The position numbers and the translations under genes were made by a program. The notes under the pieces were generated by a model. It had not been told where the DNA came from, ran no database searches, and was given only the letters and a program-made list of their open reading frames with translations. From Melanopsichium pennsylvanicum (taxonomy: Eukaryota > Basidiomycota > Ustilaginomycetes > Ustilaginales), in assembly GCA_900208305.1 (NCBI GenBank), contig OAPG01000007.1:531001-595000 (forward strand): a stretch of DNA of 64,000 nucleotides, read 5' to 3'. This document shows, one piece after another, positions 53,913-64,000 of this stretch (positions within the stretch are counted from its first letter, which is position 1; the number at the start of each line of letters is the position of its first letter).

Positions 53913-56660
53913 CTAACGGTAAATGGCATCGGAAGTGATCGCAACATCACGAATCTGCTCGACGTCATGAACTCTTAGAATGTCGGCGCCAGCCGCAATA
54001 GCAGCAGTACAAGCTGCCGCAGTGGCGTACACCCTTTGCTTCGGGTCCTGCTTACCCGTAATATGACCTAAGAACTTCTTCCTGCTTACCCCGATCAAGG
54101 TTGGAAACGACACCAACGAGCAGCACGGCCTTGTGATCGAATCTCTGATCGCCTCACCATCACTCTTGACATGGGACAAACCAGTAGAAGCAAACGACGC
54201 TACGATAGAGCGGTCCAATGCGGGTGTAACAGCACCTGAATACGCCAATCCTCTGCCCTTGCTTGACTTGGCGACAGATTCGGGTTGTGTCAACCTCGCC
54301 AAATCTCTTAAAAGTGAAAGGTTACCTTGACTATCTTTGGCAAACCCGATACCAGGATCCAAGACAATGTTCCACCTCCTCACACCCGCACGAAGCGCAC
54401 GGTCTAACCTCTGTTCCAACTCGGCACGTACACCTGCTACCACATCTCCACCCTCGTACGTGATCAAACCGTTCATGGTCTTGCTGTCTCCACGCATGTG
54501 CATGAGGATATACGGACATTTTGCTTGCTTTGCCACCTCAAGGATGGCAGGATCACGCTCCCCACCCGACACGTCGTTGATCATGTCGGCGCCAGCAGCG
54601 AGAGCGGCCTCTGCGACCGAAGCGCGGAAGGTGTCGACCGAAATGGGAATCGTGATACCAGCCTCGCGGATGGCACGAATCACAGACACGACACGAAACT
54701 CCTCTTGGTCTGCAGAAACCTCGACCGCGTTAGGTGCGGTGCTCATACCGCCAACATCGATCACGTCAGCCCCCTGTGCAGCCATAGCCGTGGCGGAACG
54801 AAGCGCATTGGCCGCCATGAGGTTGTCTCCACCATCGGAGAACGAGTCTGGAGTGGCATTGATGATGCCCATGATAAACGTCTTGGAACCCCAGGTCCAG
54901 GTTTTGGTGTCTTTGATGTTTGAAGAGCGCGTGGTGGGCGATGGGATGGCAAGTACCTTTTTGATACCACTCGGCTCGTAATCGGGTGACTTTTGCAGCA
55001 TGATGAGCAGCTGAGACATGGTGCGCGAGTAAGTAGGATGCTCAAAGTCAGGCAAGATATCTTTGAGCGGCTCTAAAACAAATTCGCGCTCCTTGATACC
55101 TGGGTGGGGAACCATGAGACGGGGTGCATCGTTGATCTCGAGATTGTCGTACAGCAGGATATCAAGATCTACGCAACGAGGGCCTTTGTCAGGAACGCCA
55201 GCTTTGTCGCGGCCGAGCTTGAGCTCGATGGACTGTGTGAGTGCGAGCAAGTCGTGCGGGCTGAGCTTTGTAGCGATGCGGCAGGCGGCATTTAGGAAAT
55301 TGGGCTGATCGACGAGGTACATGGGTGCAGTCTCGTAAAGGAAGCTGGTGTCGACGAGAAGGCAGTCGTGAGCTTGACTGAGGCATTGTACTGCGGCTTC
55401 GATGTTGGCAGCACGATCGCCGAGGTTGGAACCGAGCGCGATGGCGGCCACGTGCCAGCCTTGCTCGAATGCAATGTGGGACGATTCAGATTGATCAACT
55501 ATCGACGCTGAGAGGGGCGGCGAGAGAGGTACAACACCGATTTCAGAAGCAGCCGAGGCAAAATGGTGCGCACGCAGCTGTTGCTCCTCTTGCAACGCTT
55601 CTTGCTCAAAGAAGTGTCGGGTGCGTTCAACCTCGACGCCTGCGCTACTTGCAAACATGATAGCGCTGGGCTTATCGACGCTGACCCTGACCTTTTCGAC
55701 CTTGTTGTGAAGCACGGCGACCCTTGCGATAGAGGTTGCGAGGCTCTCTACGGTCTTGTGAGAGCTGGCTTCTACGTAGGCCGAGATGCTGCGTACTATT
55801 GTGCGGTAGTTGTGCTGCTTATTGACGACGTCGACGAGGCCAGCGGTGTTGTGCTGAGCCTGTTTGGCACGACCAAGACCGGAGTAAATGACGAGGTTGA
55901 GTTTGACGTCTTGCTTGTCTTGCCTTTCCCAAGGGTTTACACCGATTATGGTGTTGATGATGAGATCGCGGACGATGACTTTGTCTTGTAAGGCCAACGT
56001 GGATGATGGTGAAAGTCTGAGCTGATCCAGGTGTTTGATCGGGTCAAGGTCGACAGGAATTGGTTGATGTTTGTACAAATAGTCGAAGGAAGTGCGAACG
56101 ATTTGAACGCCGGCGGAAGCGGCGTGGAGAAGAGAGCGAGGCTTTTCGACATTGAGGGTTACTTTGGGAGCATGAAGGACAAAGATGCAAATCTTTGCGA
56201 GGCCTTCTGCGAGAGCCTCGAGACTTCGGTAGCGACGAGAAGCACAATGTGCTTCAAGCTGCTTGACAAGGATGCCGTAGTGGATGCTGTAGGGTAGGTG
56301 GTCTGAGTTTCCGGCTTTGGAAACATCGGTGTGAACACGAGCGTCGATGGTGACAGTTTGAGCTTGGACCCTCTCCCAATTGTCGACGCCGACGATCATG
56401 CGCACCTCGAGCTTCTTGACGACGATAATGTCTGGAAGATCAAGTTTATGTTGAGATGAGGTCATGGTGGCTATATGACGAAGTGGGTAAGGTGTATGCT
56501 GTGGAAGAGAGAGAGTGATGGTATACGAGTGTGGGTAGCGGTAGCGGTATTCGAGTGGAGATGGAGCAAAGGCAGAGGTGAGGAGAGCGGGTGGTTGAAC
56601 GGGTGTGATTCGGGATAAGAGAAAGTTTTGTGTTGTTATGAAACGTCGGTATGTAAGCAT
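53913..56660 (-). CDS. FOL1: Trifunctional folate synthesis protein FOL1 (DHNA/HPPK/DHPS)
   Basis: A single-exon gene of 915 residues from the first ATG, 56660; a second in-frame ATG at 56465 (MTSSQHKLDL) gives 850 residues. The 65-residue extension (MLTYRRFITTQNFLLSRITP) is basic, hydroxylated and without acidic residues for 40 positions, as a mitochondrial presequence. Two dihydroneopterin aldolase repeats lie at about 80-195 and 220-345. HPPK is at 403-540 (ALGSNLGDR, FLYETAPMYLVDQPNF, DKGPRCVDLDILLYD), and dihydropteroate synthase at 593-915 (GIINATPDSFSDGG, DVGGMST, SVDTFRASVAEAAL, NDVSGG, LDPGIGFAK). The enzyme makes dihydropteroate and is the sulfonamide target. Yeast Fol1 is mitochondrial. 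Confidence 0.96.
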   Translation of the reverse strand: MLTYRRFITTQNFLLSRITPVQPPALLTSAFAPSPLEYRYRYPHSYTITLSLPQHTPYPLRHIATMTSSQHKLDLPDIIVVKKLEVRMIVGVDNWERVQAQTVTIDARVHTDVSKAGNSDHLPYSIHYGILVKQLEAHCASRRYRSLEALAEGLAKICIFVLHAPKVTLNVEKPRSLLHAASAGVQIVRTSFDYLYKHQPIPVDLDPIKHLDQLRLSPSSTLALQDKVIVRDLIINTIIGVNPWERQDKQDVKLNLVIYSGLGRAKQAQHNTAGLVDVVNKQHNYRTIVRSISAYVEASSHKTVESLATSIARVAVLHNKVEKVRVSVDKPSAIMFASSAGVEVERTRHFFEQEALQEEQQLRAHHFASAASEIGVVPLSPPLSASIVDQSESSHIAFEQGWHVAAIALGSNLGDRAANIEAAVQCLSQAHDCLLVDTSFLYETAPMYLVDQPNFLNAACRIATKLSPHDLLALTQSIELKLGRDKAGVPDKGPRCVDLDILLYDNLEINDAPRLMVPHPGIKEREFVLEPLKDILPDFEHPTYSRTMSQLLIMLQKSPDYEPSGIKKVLAIPSPTTRSSNIKDTKTWTWGSKTFIMGIINATPDSFSDGGDNLMAANALRSATAMAAQGADVIDVGGMSTAPNAVEVSADQEEFRVVSVIRAIREAGITIPISVDTFRASVAEAALAAGADMINDVSGGERDPAILEVAKQAKCPYILMHMRGDSKTMNGLITYEGGDVVAGVRAELEQRLDRALRAGVRRWNIVLDPGIGFAKDSQGNLSLLRDLARLTQPESVAKSSKGRGLAYSGAVTPALDRSIVASFASTGLSHVKSDGEAIRDSITRPCCSLVSFPTLIGVSRKKFLGHITGKQDPKQRVYATAAACTAAIAAGADILRVHDVEQIRDVAITSDAIYR

Positions 56661-57358
56661 GCCATCGCTATAGCTGTGTTGATGGACGATGATAGGGTAT
56701 ATCCAAGACAGTGAGTACAAAGGTCAAGAGAATGTGAAAGTCTGAATAAGGTTTTAGTACGATGATAATCAACGATTGACTCGGCAAAGTTGGACTGTTT
56801 AGTATTTTGAAAATTTAAATATATATATATTCTCTTCTTCTTTGCGCTTTGGGAAATAAAATAAGGGTCCCAAACAAGTATGTATATACAAAGAATGAAA
56901 TTTAAAGCCAACAAAATCAAAGGCAGCAGGCGGTAATGTAACTAAGTACTGTATCGTATAAAGTGAACCCTAAGTATGTTAGATTTTATTAATATAGCTC
57001 AGTAGTAGTTACCACTTGCAACATTATTTCTAACACTAGTCTATGACCCTCGTCCACACCATCAAAGTCGCTTCATCCTCATTACTTTGAGACGTATAGC
57101 AAGCTTCACTACACCCATCCAATCACATTCTAACTCGACTCGGTACACTTCAAACCTATCTTCAGCCCCTGCTCATCTCTATCTGGCGTATAATAAGGGC
57201 TCAGCTTGACGACATGGCGAACATTACTAGTCTATCACCCTTGCTCATCCTTTGGCATCTGATTCACTAGTCATCCTGCATCAACACCACACACACACAC
57301 ATACACGTACACATATACAACCATTCCAACCAATCAACAAGCACAGCCACTCTTGACC
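56661..57358. promoter_or_regulatory. Divergent promoter region between FOL1 and SMG6/EST1-like gene
   Basis: About 700 bp with no ORF supported. A TATATATATAT tract lies at 56819-56829, ~160 bp upstream of the FOL1 long start, and a (CA)n stretch at about 57290-57305 is near the other gene. Confidence 0.4.
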
Positions 57359-57843
57359 ATGCCATTTCAGCGCTCCAACACCGCCGCTTCCGTACAATTG
57401 CTATCCGCACCTCCTCATCAATTCAACTCTTCCGCTCTGCCATCCATTACCTCTACTTCCACCACTATAGCAACAAATTCGGCCTTAGCGGAATCCTCCT
57501 TCAACGCGTTGAATCATCCGCAAGCTTCAATCGCCCCCGCTCGTAAACAGCATCACGTCTCTTTTCAAGACGACCACCCAAAACAGCCGCCCCAAAACTC
57601 TTCAAATCGGCGCGGTCGTAACCAGCGCACATCCAACACAAACGCTTTTTCCGACTCTAACCATACATCCTCTGAGCATGTCTCTTCGAGACAGCTTACA
57701 TCTCGCGAATCTCATCGTCACGCCCACCGTGAGTCAAATCAGCCTGAATCATCCGCAAAATCGGTAGCAGGCGGCAGCGCTCCCAGCTCATCTTCACGCT
57801 CACGCAAATCCCGTCAACGCTCCGAAAAGCGTTCAGAGCGCTC

Positions 57844-57878
<35 letters not shown>

Positions 57879-60800
57879 CTGAGCATGCAGCCAAAACAGG
57901 CTCTCAACACAATACGTCACTGTCGCAGACTCGTCCTGCGCCCTCAGCTAAATCAGAGCCTTCCATCTCGCCATCCAAGAGAGACGCAAACTCGCGCGAC
58001 ACAAGTGTCTCTGCCAAGCGTAGCCGCCAGCAACCCGCCCACGCCATCCTCTCCGACCTTCGCACCCAAGATGCCTCTCGTTCAGAAGCGGGCACTCGCT
58101 CTCAACACTCCTCATCAAGCCGAATGCATCGCTTTGCTCGATCTCATGATGCTCGGAGCATGCCCGGCGAATCCTCAACCAGCCGCGATGGTCGCCAACT
58201 CTTCGATCCACGTCGCGATGACCCTGTCAAGTTTGCCTCCCAACAGAGAAGCCAAGTGGATGGCCGATCCACTCCCAGTGCACCTTCTCCTCGTCTCACA
58301 GCTACTTCCACCGCGCAGCCGCAGATCTTGATGCGCAGCACCACTTCCAACGCTTCTAGCGCAAGTCACCTCGTTGGTAGCCCCATTATCAACCCCTCCA
58401 TCTCTGACACTGCCTTCACTCCCGCCGTAGATCCTTCCGATCCAAGTGCTTTACAAGCGCACGTACTCGAAATCAAGAAGATTTATCGATCCATATACTC
58501 CATGGAAGCCACCCTTCATGAAGCCCACCACGCCCAAGTGGAAAGCGCACGTCTCTACATGGCCGATTATGTTCCACCAGATCTGCGCCATCCCTCTTAT
58601 TGGATCACTTTGATCGCCAAACATCGCGACTTGGCAGACTGTCACTCCTCTTTCCTCGAAATCACCTGCCGTCCCGAGCTACCCCGCTCCATTCAGGAGC
58701 TCGCAGAGGTCTACAACTTACCTTCAAGATTGTGGCAGACTGCATTCCATCTCATGCTCGAAAGCCTGCGTAACAGCCTGTCTTCTCAGCATCACTTGCA
58801 GACCAACGAGCGAAAAGCCCAACTCCTCGACCATCTCACCGAGTTCATTTATTATGCCTACTCTTTCTACTCGGCTTTGCAAGAATCAGAGAAGTACAAG
58901 AGCTTCCGCAGAGCCTGGATCGAGAGCCTCGGCGACCTGTCGCGTTACCGCATGGCCGTCGCTGGGCTTGCTGCCAACATGTCTATCGAGAGTGGAGGCG
59001 ATGAGATCCGCAACACACAGTCTGACGACGCGCGACCCTTTTCACCCGTGGATGCACGCATCGATGACGAAATTGAAGAAAACGAGGATGACGACGACGA
59101 CGACTATTTCGGCCAAACCGATGACGACGATGTTGATGATCGTCCAGACCAACATGGAGGCGAACACGCGGCTCGGCGGCATGGTCCCAAGGAAAGAATT
59201 AAAGACAACGCAGACCCTCGATCCACTAGCCGCAAAGACAGAGCCGTCGCCAACGATTTCGATAAAGCAAGCATTGGCACTGCCGCCCTCGGCGACTGGG
59301 AGTGGACTGAGAAAGAGACCTGGCGTCAAACAGCCAAAGATTGGTATGCAATGGGTATCACAGAATCTCCCAACATTGGGCGACTTCATCACCATCTTGG
59401 CGTCCTTAGTCGGGGCGAGAACGATCTTCGCGCACTCTACCACCTTACCAAGAGTCTCATTGCCGCCAAGCCCTTTGCCTCAGCCCGAGACAGCATCCTA
59501 ACCCTTTTCGATCACGAGCGTCAAGCTCGTCGCTTACGGCGAGATAGCTCCATCGAAGAACTCTTCCTCTACCTGCACGGTAGCCTCATCACAAAAGTGC
59601 AGCTCGACGATTTCGAGCCGGTCTTTGACAGGTTGATGGCGAGACTCACAAAGCTCGTCGAAGAGCAGGGTCCAGCCTGCCTTCCGCAGTCTGCGTGGAC
59701 GATGATGGCCACCATCAACATTGCAGGCCTGTTTCAGTACGGATCTGTAGACTCGAGGCTTGCAGATCTCCTGCTTCAGCAGACCGGAAAGTCGGCCAAA
59801 CGCCCCACTAGCACACACAAGGCCAAGACCAGTACACCGACCGCAATCCTCGTCAGTTCGGCAGCTGCCAAGACGGATGACAATTTGCTCAGCGAGCTGC
59901 CTCGAGATGCCGAATGGGACGATCTCAGCGATGACGAGTCCGAAGCGGGCGACGATGTTCAACTGATTTCCCTCGAACCAAAGGCGTCCGCCAACGAGGA
60001 TCAAGAGACGGCGGAAGAGCTGCCTCTGGTATTGGATCGAGCCGCCACGCTCTGCTTTGCGATGCAGCGCCTCACCTTTGACCTTTCCACAGATGCGTTC
60101 TTCCGTTCCAATCCTTACACCACTACCATCAGCACTTTTCTCGTCTCGCTGTGTCAGTCCAAGAAAGCATTCCGCCTCTTGGAACGCTTCATTCCCTGGG
60201 ATCTCTGGCTGCAATATGTTCGGAACTCGGTCTCCTTGACTGAACGCAACTGGCCAAAGTGTCTCTCGAATTCGTATATTACCGCCCAGCTTCTCCTCCC
60301 AGAAGACTTTTGCCTCAGAGGCATCCTCGGTCTCTCTCGCCACCTTTACGATCGCAACCTGTGGCGCAATGCAGCCAACGACGACGCCATAGCAGCCTCA
60401 CAAGGGTTTGACAACGAGGTGCAAGTGCTGGATGCGGATGACGGAGAGCTTTATGCCCGGACAGAGTCAGCCTGGCGAATCTCTGCTACTCGACGTCGCG
60501 ATGAAAGCGAAAGTCCGACTTTGCTCGATACAGTTCGAGCGTATCGGTTGGCGTTTGTTGCTCGAAAGATGGCAAGAGCAGCACGGGGCTTCGAACTCGA
60601 CTCCAAAACTTCCGCCTTGTCTCTCTCAAAGCTGCTTCTTGCTCGGCTGGCGAGGAGAAAGATGGAAGAGGAGCAAAGGCAACTGGAGCTGAGAATTCAA
60701 CAGCTTCGATTGAGCTCTCTTAGTCCTACCGCCTTGCTCTCGAACCAAGGGGAACGTACGGACGAGCGCCAGGATGTTGAGGATGAAGATGATGATTTCG

Positions 60801-61675
60801 ACTCGGACTGGGACTCGGATCCAGATGCGCCGCGGCATGAGTGCTCGCGTGGGATTCATGCGATCTTGTCCATGGCAGATAGTCAAGACGTGACGGAGGA
60901 AATACGAGCATTGCAAGGACGAAGCTGCCATCTGCGCAACGTGCTCCACAGCGTTGACCGCTCGCTGTCGGGACAGCGTTCCATCGGAGGCAAAGCAGCT
61001 TCAGCTAAGGCAAAAACTTCAGTTCAACCCAATCCGGCAGCAGCCAACATCGTTCCTGGCTACACCATCCTAGTGATTGATACCAACATCATCGTGACTC
61101 CCGGCTCGCTCGTTTGCCGCCTCATTGAATCGCAGCGATGGACCGTGATCATTCCGCTTGCCGTCATTACTGAACTCGACGGTCTCCGGCGCAATGACAA
61201 CGAGCTTGGTCGCGAAGCAGAAAAGGCGATCCAATTCCTCGAGTCGCGTATCCGAACGCATTCCAAGTATGTCAAAGTGCAAACGAGCCGAGGCAACTAT
61301 TTGAACGATCTCAACTGTCGAAGTGAAGATATTGATTTCACTTGGCAAGGTATTACCGATGGTGCGACTCATCCAGAAGCAAGTTCTCCGCGGATGGATG
61401 CAGCAAGTTTGGCGGGTGAAACGAAATCGGTGGCGGCACGTAACGTGGATGAGGTGATCCTGCGAATCCTGGCTTGGCAACGTGATCATTTTGTTGATCG
61501 TCGGAATCTTTTACAAACCAGTGCTGGTAGTAGTGGTCAGGAAACCAACTCGATGATTGGGGTGGAGACACTAGCGCTTAAGAGCGTTTTGCTCACGTTG
61601 GATCGCAATTTGCGTTTAAAGGCAAAGAGTCGCGGTCTGTCGAGTCTGGATGCCAAAGGAGTCGCTAGTCTTTGA
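57359..61675 (+). CDS. SMG6/EST1-like protein with PIN endonuclease domain
   Basis: A single-exon gene of 1438 residues from the ATG at 57359 (MPFQRSNTAAS). The N-terminal ~340 residues are disordered, Ser/Gln-rich, with a poly-Gln run near residue 165. Helical EST1/SMG5-7 N-terminal and DNA/RNA-binding regions follow (KIYRSIYSMEATLHEA, then YWITLIAKHRDLADCHSSFL, and WYAMGITESPNIGRLHHHLG with LRALYHLTKSLIAAKPF). The C-terminal PIN domain (about 1230-1438) keeps the acidic set expected for an active nuclease: D1241 in VIDTNIIV, E1272 in TELDGLRR, D1364 in NVDEVIL and D1415 in LTLDRNL. SMG6 cuts transcripts in nonsense-mediated decay and binds telomeric DNA or telomerase in some species. Acidic stretches interrupt the middle. 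Confidence 0.93.
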
Positions 61676-62181
61676 TTGATTTCATTTTATGACGCAAGTT
61701 TGGGGTCATAAAAAAAAACAAGTTATATGGAAAGAAAATAACGATTGCGGATTGTGAAGCTCCTTCTCTCAAGAGTATGAAAGAATGGTGTCTAATCATT
61801 GAGAGGAAATTATGGTTTAGTGGGGATAGAGAGCTCACTGAAGAGGTCAAGAGGCAGGCTTCGTCGTTAAGGGGTGACAATTAAACAAGTTAGGATTCCA
61901 AAGTGGAACTCGATTTTCGGCTTGCTGCTTTCGTTTTGCGCCAATGGGTGTACTTTTTTCTTTTCTTTTCTTTTCTTATAAAAAAAAAATCAAAAATAAA
62001 AAATTCATTCATAGCCATGAAAGAAATCGAGACTGTTTACACAACATGCTTTTTACGCAAGTTATACGATGCAATGATGAACAAATCTACGATATTCAAT
62101 ACGATCTCCAAAAAAAAAAACAAGAACCAAAACCAAGTGCATATTGGGAATAATTTGCGAATACACCAAGTTAAAAAGATT
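61676..62181. other. Intergenic region between convergent SMG6/EST1-like and Dnj1-like genes
   Basis: About 500 bp with A- and T-rich tracts (TTTTC repeats near 61951-61976, A-run near 62111). No gene is supported; plus-strand frames from 61903 are antisense to the Dnj1-like gene. Confidence 0.5.
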
Positions 62182-63945
62182 TTAACCCATCTTGAAATGG
62201 AATTGTTGACCACCAAATCCACCACCACTTCCAGGGAATCCACCGAATCCACCAGCTGGAAACCCTCCACCACCACCACCTTGCTGGAAGAACATTTCAA
62301 AAGGATGTCCACCTTGAGCAAAAGGATTACCATAACCTCCTTGAGCCTGACCCATCGGATCATTTGGATCATCTCCCTGATCATACCTTTTCCTTAATTC
62401 TTCATCACCCAATACTCCCCACGCTTCATTGATCTGTGCCATCTTTTCTTGACTTCCACCTTTATCCGGATGATTCTCCCTTGCCATCTTTCGATACGCT
62501 TTCTTGATCGTTGCCAAACAATCCGTCCTTTTCACTCCCAGAACCTTGTAATAATCCTTACTTTGCGAAAGTCTCAGCCGTTTCTGTGCGGTTTGCAACT
62601 TTTGATGGATTTTAGCATCAGTTCGACCCGAAGCCTCAAACGCTTTGCTAAGATCCCGAACAGCTTGCTCGTATTTTTCCTCAGAAAGAGCCAGCTCCGC
62701 TCGAGCAAGAATCGCTTCAGCATTATCCGGTTTTTGGACCAAAACCAATTCGCAATACGGCATCGCTTTCACCATGTCGTTCAACTCGGTGTAACTTTTG
62801 CAGTACATAATGTAAAGTTCGTGCAAAAGTGCAGATGCTTCCACAGCATTGCGTTTGTACGTGTTTGGAATCAAGGACTCTTGATCCCCACTTTGTACCT
62901 GCATCGACGATTGAATCACTTGCTTAATTTCATCCACCACCGTGGGTCCACCCACTTTGCCACCTTTCAAAGCACTCAGAACTGCTCGGTAGCTTTGACT
63001 GTTGTAAAAATTTCTAGCCTTTTTCAAACTCTTTTCCAACGCCTTGACTTTTCGATGCGTCCTAGCACACGCGTTGTTATCCGGATCGGTGTGAAGACAC
63101 GCTTTGAGGTGTTGCAGACCTGCATCCCGACTCTGTGACCCAGGTTGCGAGACGACAAAGTACGAAAGCACCGCAAGACGTCGAAAAAGAAAAGGCGAAG
63201 GAGAGAGATGGACGATACGAGTCCAATCTGCCATTGCATCCTCCAAGTTACCCTTGATACTCTGACATTTGGCTCGTACCAGCCGTGTTTCGAGATGCGA
63301 AGGTGAAATTTTGAGAACTTCACCCGAGAGTTGGATGCAGTGATCTACTTTTGATGAATCCACCTCTTTGGCTTTTCCCTTGTTGCTACCTGCTTTTTCA
63401 ACTTCCTTGACCAACAGGTCGAGGGATTTGAGGCTGGTTTCTACCAATGATAGCTTGGTACGCACCGAAGTGGCTTCTGCAGGTACGCTGGATTCTGCCT
63501 TTTCCGCGCGAATGGAATCGTACGACTTGAGCGCAATTCTAACCTTTTCGAATTCGCCTTCCTTGAGGTACACCTTTGCTTGTTGCAGGTACGCCTTGTC
63601 GAATTTAGGGTTGATCCTCAACAAGCTTGCGAAATCTTGTAGAGCGGCGGTGATCCTACCCAACGACAGCTGGGCTGTAGCTCTGCGGTAGTACGTGAGC
63701 CATGATGTAGGATCAGCCTGCAGTGCAGCGTCAAAGGATGTCAGAGCGTCCTGATATCTGCCTGATTGTAAGGCGATATTTGCGGTGGTGAGGTGTTGAT
63801 TTGCCAGAGCTGGATCGGTAGCGGTGAATGTAGTTTGAGACAAGGACTCGGCTCGAACAAAGGTCGAGGTGGTTGAGCCTAAGCCTAGGGCGAGACATAG
63901 GGTTAGAGACAGCGCAAGAAGCGATGGGATGAGGGGGTTTTTCAT
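62182..63945 (-). CDS. dnj1: ER DnaJ/TPR co-chaperone, Dnj1 (P58IPK/DNAJC3) type
   Basis: A single-exon gene of 587 residues. A signal peptide (MKNPLIPSLLALSLTLCLAL, cleavage near residue 31 after VRA) leads to about eight tetratricopeptide repeats (residues ~45-455; for example ANIALQSGRYQDALTSFDAA). A J domain follows at ~460-530 (DYYKVLGVKRTD, HPD at 492-494, AWGVLGDEELRKRYDQGDDP), then a Gly/Phe-rich tail. This is the layout of DNAJC3/P58IPK, an ER-lumen co-chaperone of BiP. In Ustilago maydis and Fusarium the orthologue Dnj1 is reported as needed for virulence through secretion capacity (established literature; orthology here is by architecture). No HDEL-type retention motif is present at the C-terminus (QQFHFKMG). 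Confidence 0.93.
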   Translation of the reverse strand: MKNPLIPSLLALSLTLCLALGLGSTTSTFVRAESLSQTTFTATDPALANQHLTTANIALQSGRYQDALTSFDAALQADPTSWLTYYRRATAQLSLGRITAALQDFASLLRINPKFDKAYLQQAKVYLKEGEFEKVRIALKSYDSIRAEKAESSVPAEATSVRTKLSLVETSLKSLDLLVKEVEKAGSNKGKAKEVDSSKVDHCIQLSGEVLKISPSHLETRLVRAKCQSIKGNLEDAMADWTRIVHLSPSPFLFRRLAVLSYFVVSQPGSQSRDAGLQHLKACLHTDPDNNACARTHRKVKALEKSLKKARNFYNSQSYRAVLSALKGGKVGGPTVVDEIKQVIQSSMQVQSGDQESLIPNTYKRNAVEASALLHELYIMYCKSYTELNDMVKAMPYCELVLVQKPDNAEAILARAELALSEEKYEQAVRDLSKAFEASGRTDAKIHQKLQTAQKRLRLSQSKDYYKVLGVKRTDCLATIKKAYRKMARENHPDKGGSQEKMAQINEAWGVLGDEELRKRYDQGDDPNDPMGQAQGGYGNPFAQGGHPFEMFFQQGGGGGGFPAGGFGGFPGSGGGFGGQQFHFKMG

Positions 63946-63966
63946 GTTGTAGAGCGCAACGAGCTC

Positions 63967-63970
<4 letters not shown>

Positions 63971-64000
<30 letters not shown>
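63971..64000. repeat. (GT)n microsatellite at window end
   Basis: A pure GT dinucleotide repeat runs to the last base, so its real length is unknown. It lies 26 bp upstream of the Dnj1-like ATG, in its promoter or 5' leader. Confidence 0.95.

Noticed and set aside
61903..62397. Plus-strand open frame of 164 codons
   Set aside because: It begins in low-complexity spacer and is antisense to the 3' end of the Dnj1-type gene.
63971..64000. Telomere-like GT repeat at the window end
   Set aside because: It is a pure GT dinucleotide run, not the TTAGGG repeat of smut telomeres; called a microsatellite.

Overview
The window is nuclear DNA of a basidiomycete smut fungus (Ustilaginaceae, most likely Ustilago or a close relative). 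This rests on intron-poor, mostly single-exon genes with short GT-AG introns, smut-type proteins (a secreted effector-like pair, a Dnj1-type ER co-chaperone, fused folate enzymes, an SMG6/EST1 PIN protein), and short intergenic spaces rich in homopolymers and purine tracts. The species is inferred, not shown.

Layout. 0.1-7.4 kb: an intron-containing tRNA-Ser(AGA), a divergent carrier-like membrane protein, a large helical protein (possibly Nse6-like), a small ORF and RPS23. 8.9-14.1 kb: RPL27, SEC61 alpha and RPB10, all spliced near their ends. 14.5-17.7 kb: a head-to-head inverted duplication carrying two secreted effector candidates. Their 5' halves are almost identical (6 differences in 408 nt, with a 299-nt identical run) and their 3' halves are strongly diverged. 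17.9-30.6 kb: BRE1, a mitochondrial dynamin-like pseudo-GTPase (Mmc1 type), a PWWP chromatin protein, TFIIA large subunit and an HSF-domain transcription factor. 30.6-39.1 kb: an 8.5 kb stretch without a convincing gene, upstream of the HSF gene. 39.1-48.6 kb: BRX1, mevalonate diphosphate decarboxylase, BET5 (TRAPP), an EMP70/TM9SF protein and a serine incorporator. 48.7-64 kb: a BMT5-type rRNA methyltransferase, an unknown polytopic membrane protein, a 96-aa protein, FOL1, SMG6/EST1 and Dnj1.

How the genes work together. Most are housekeeping genes of expression (tRNA, ribosomal proteins, RNA polymerase, TFIIA, H2B ubiquitination, ribosome assembly, NMD) and of the secretory route (Sec61, TRAPP, TM9SF, Dnj1). 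The effector pair is the clear accessory element and would enter the secretory route through Sec61 and ER chaperones. Nothing suggests these genes are co-regulated as a cluster. Start codons were set to ATG and splice sites were read by eye from GT-AG signals and reading-frame continuity, so none of the gene models has transcript support.
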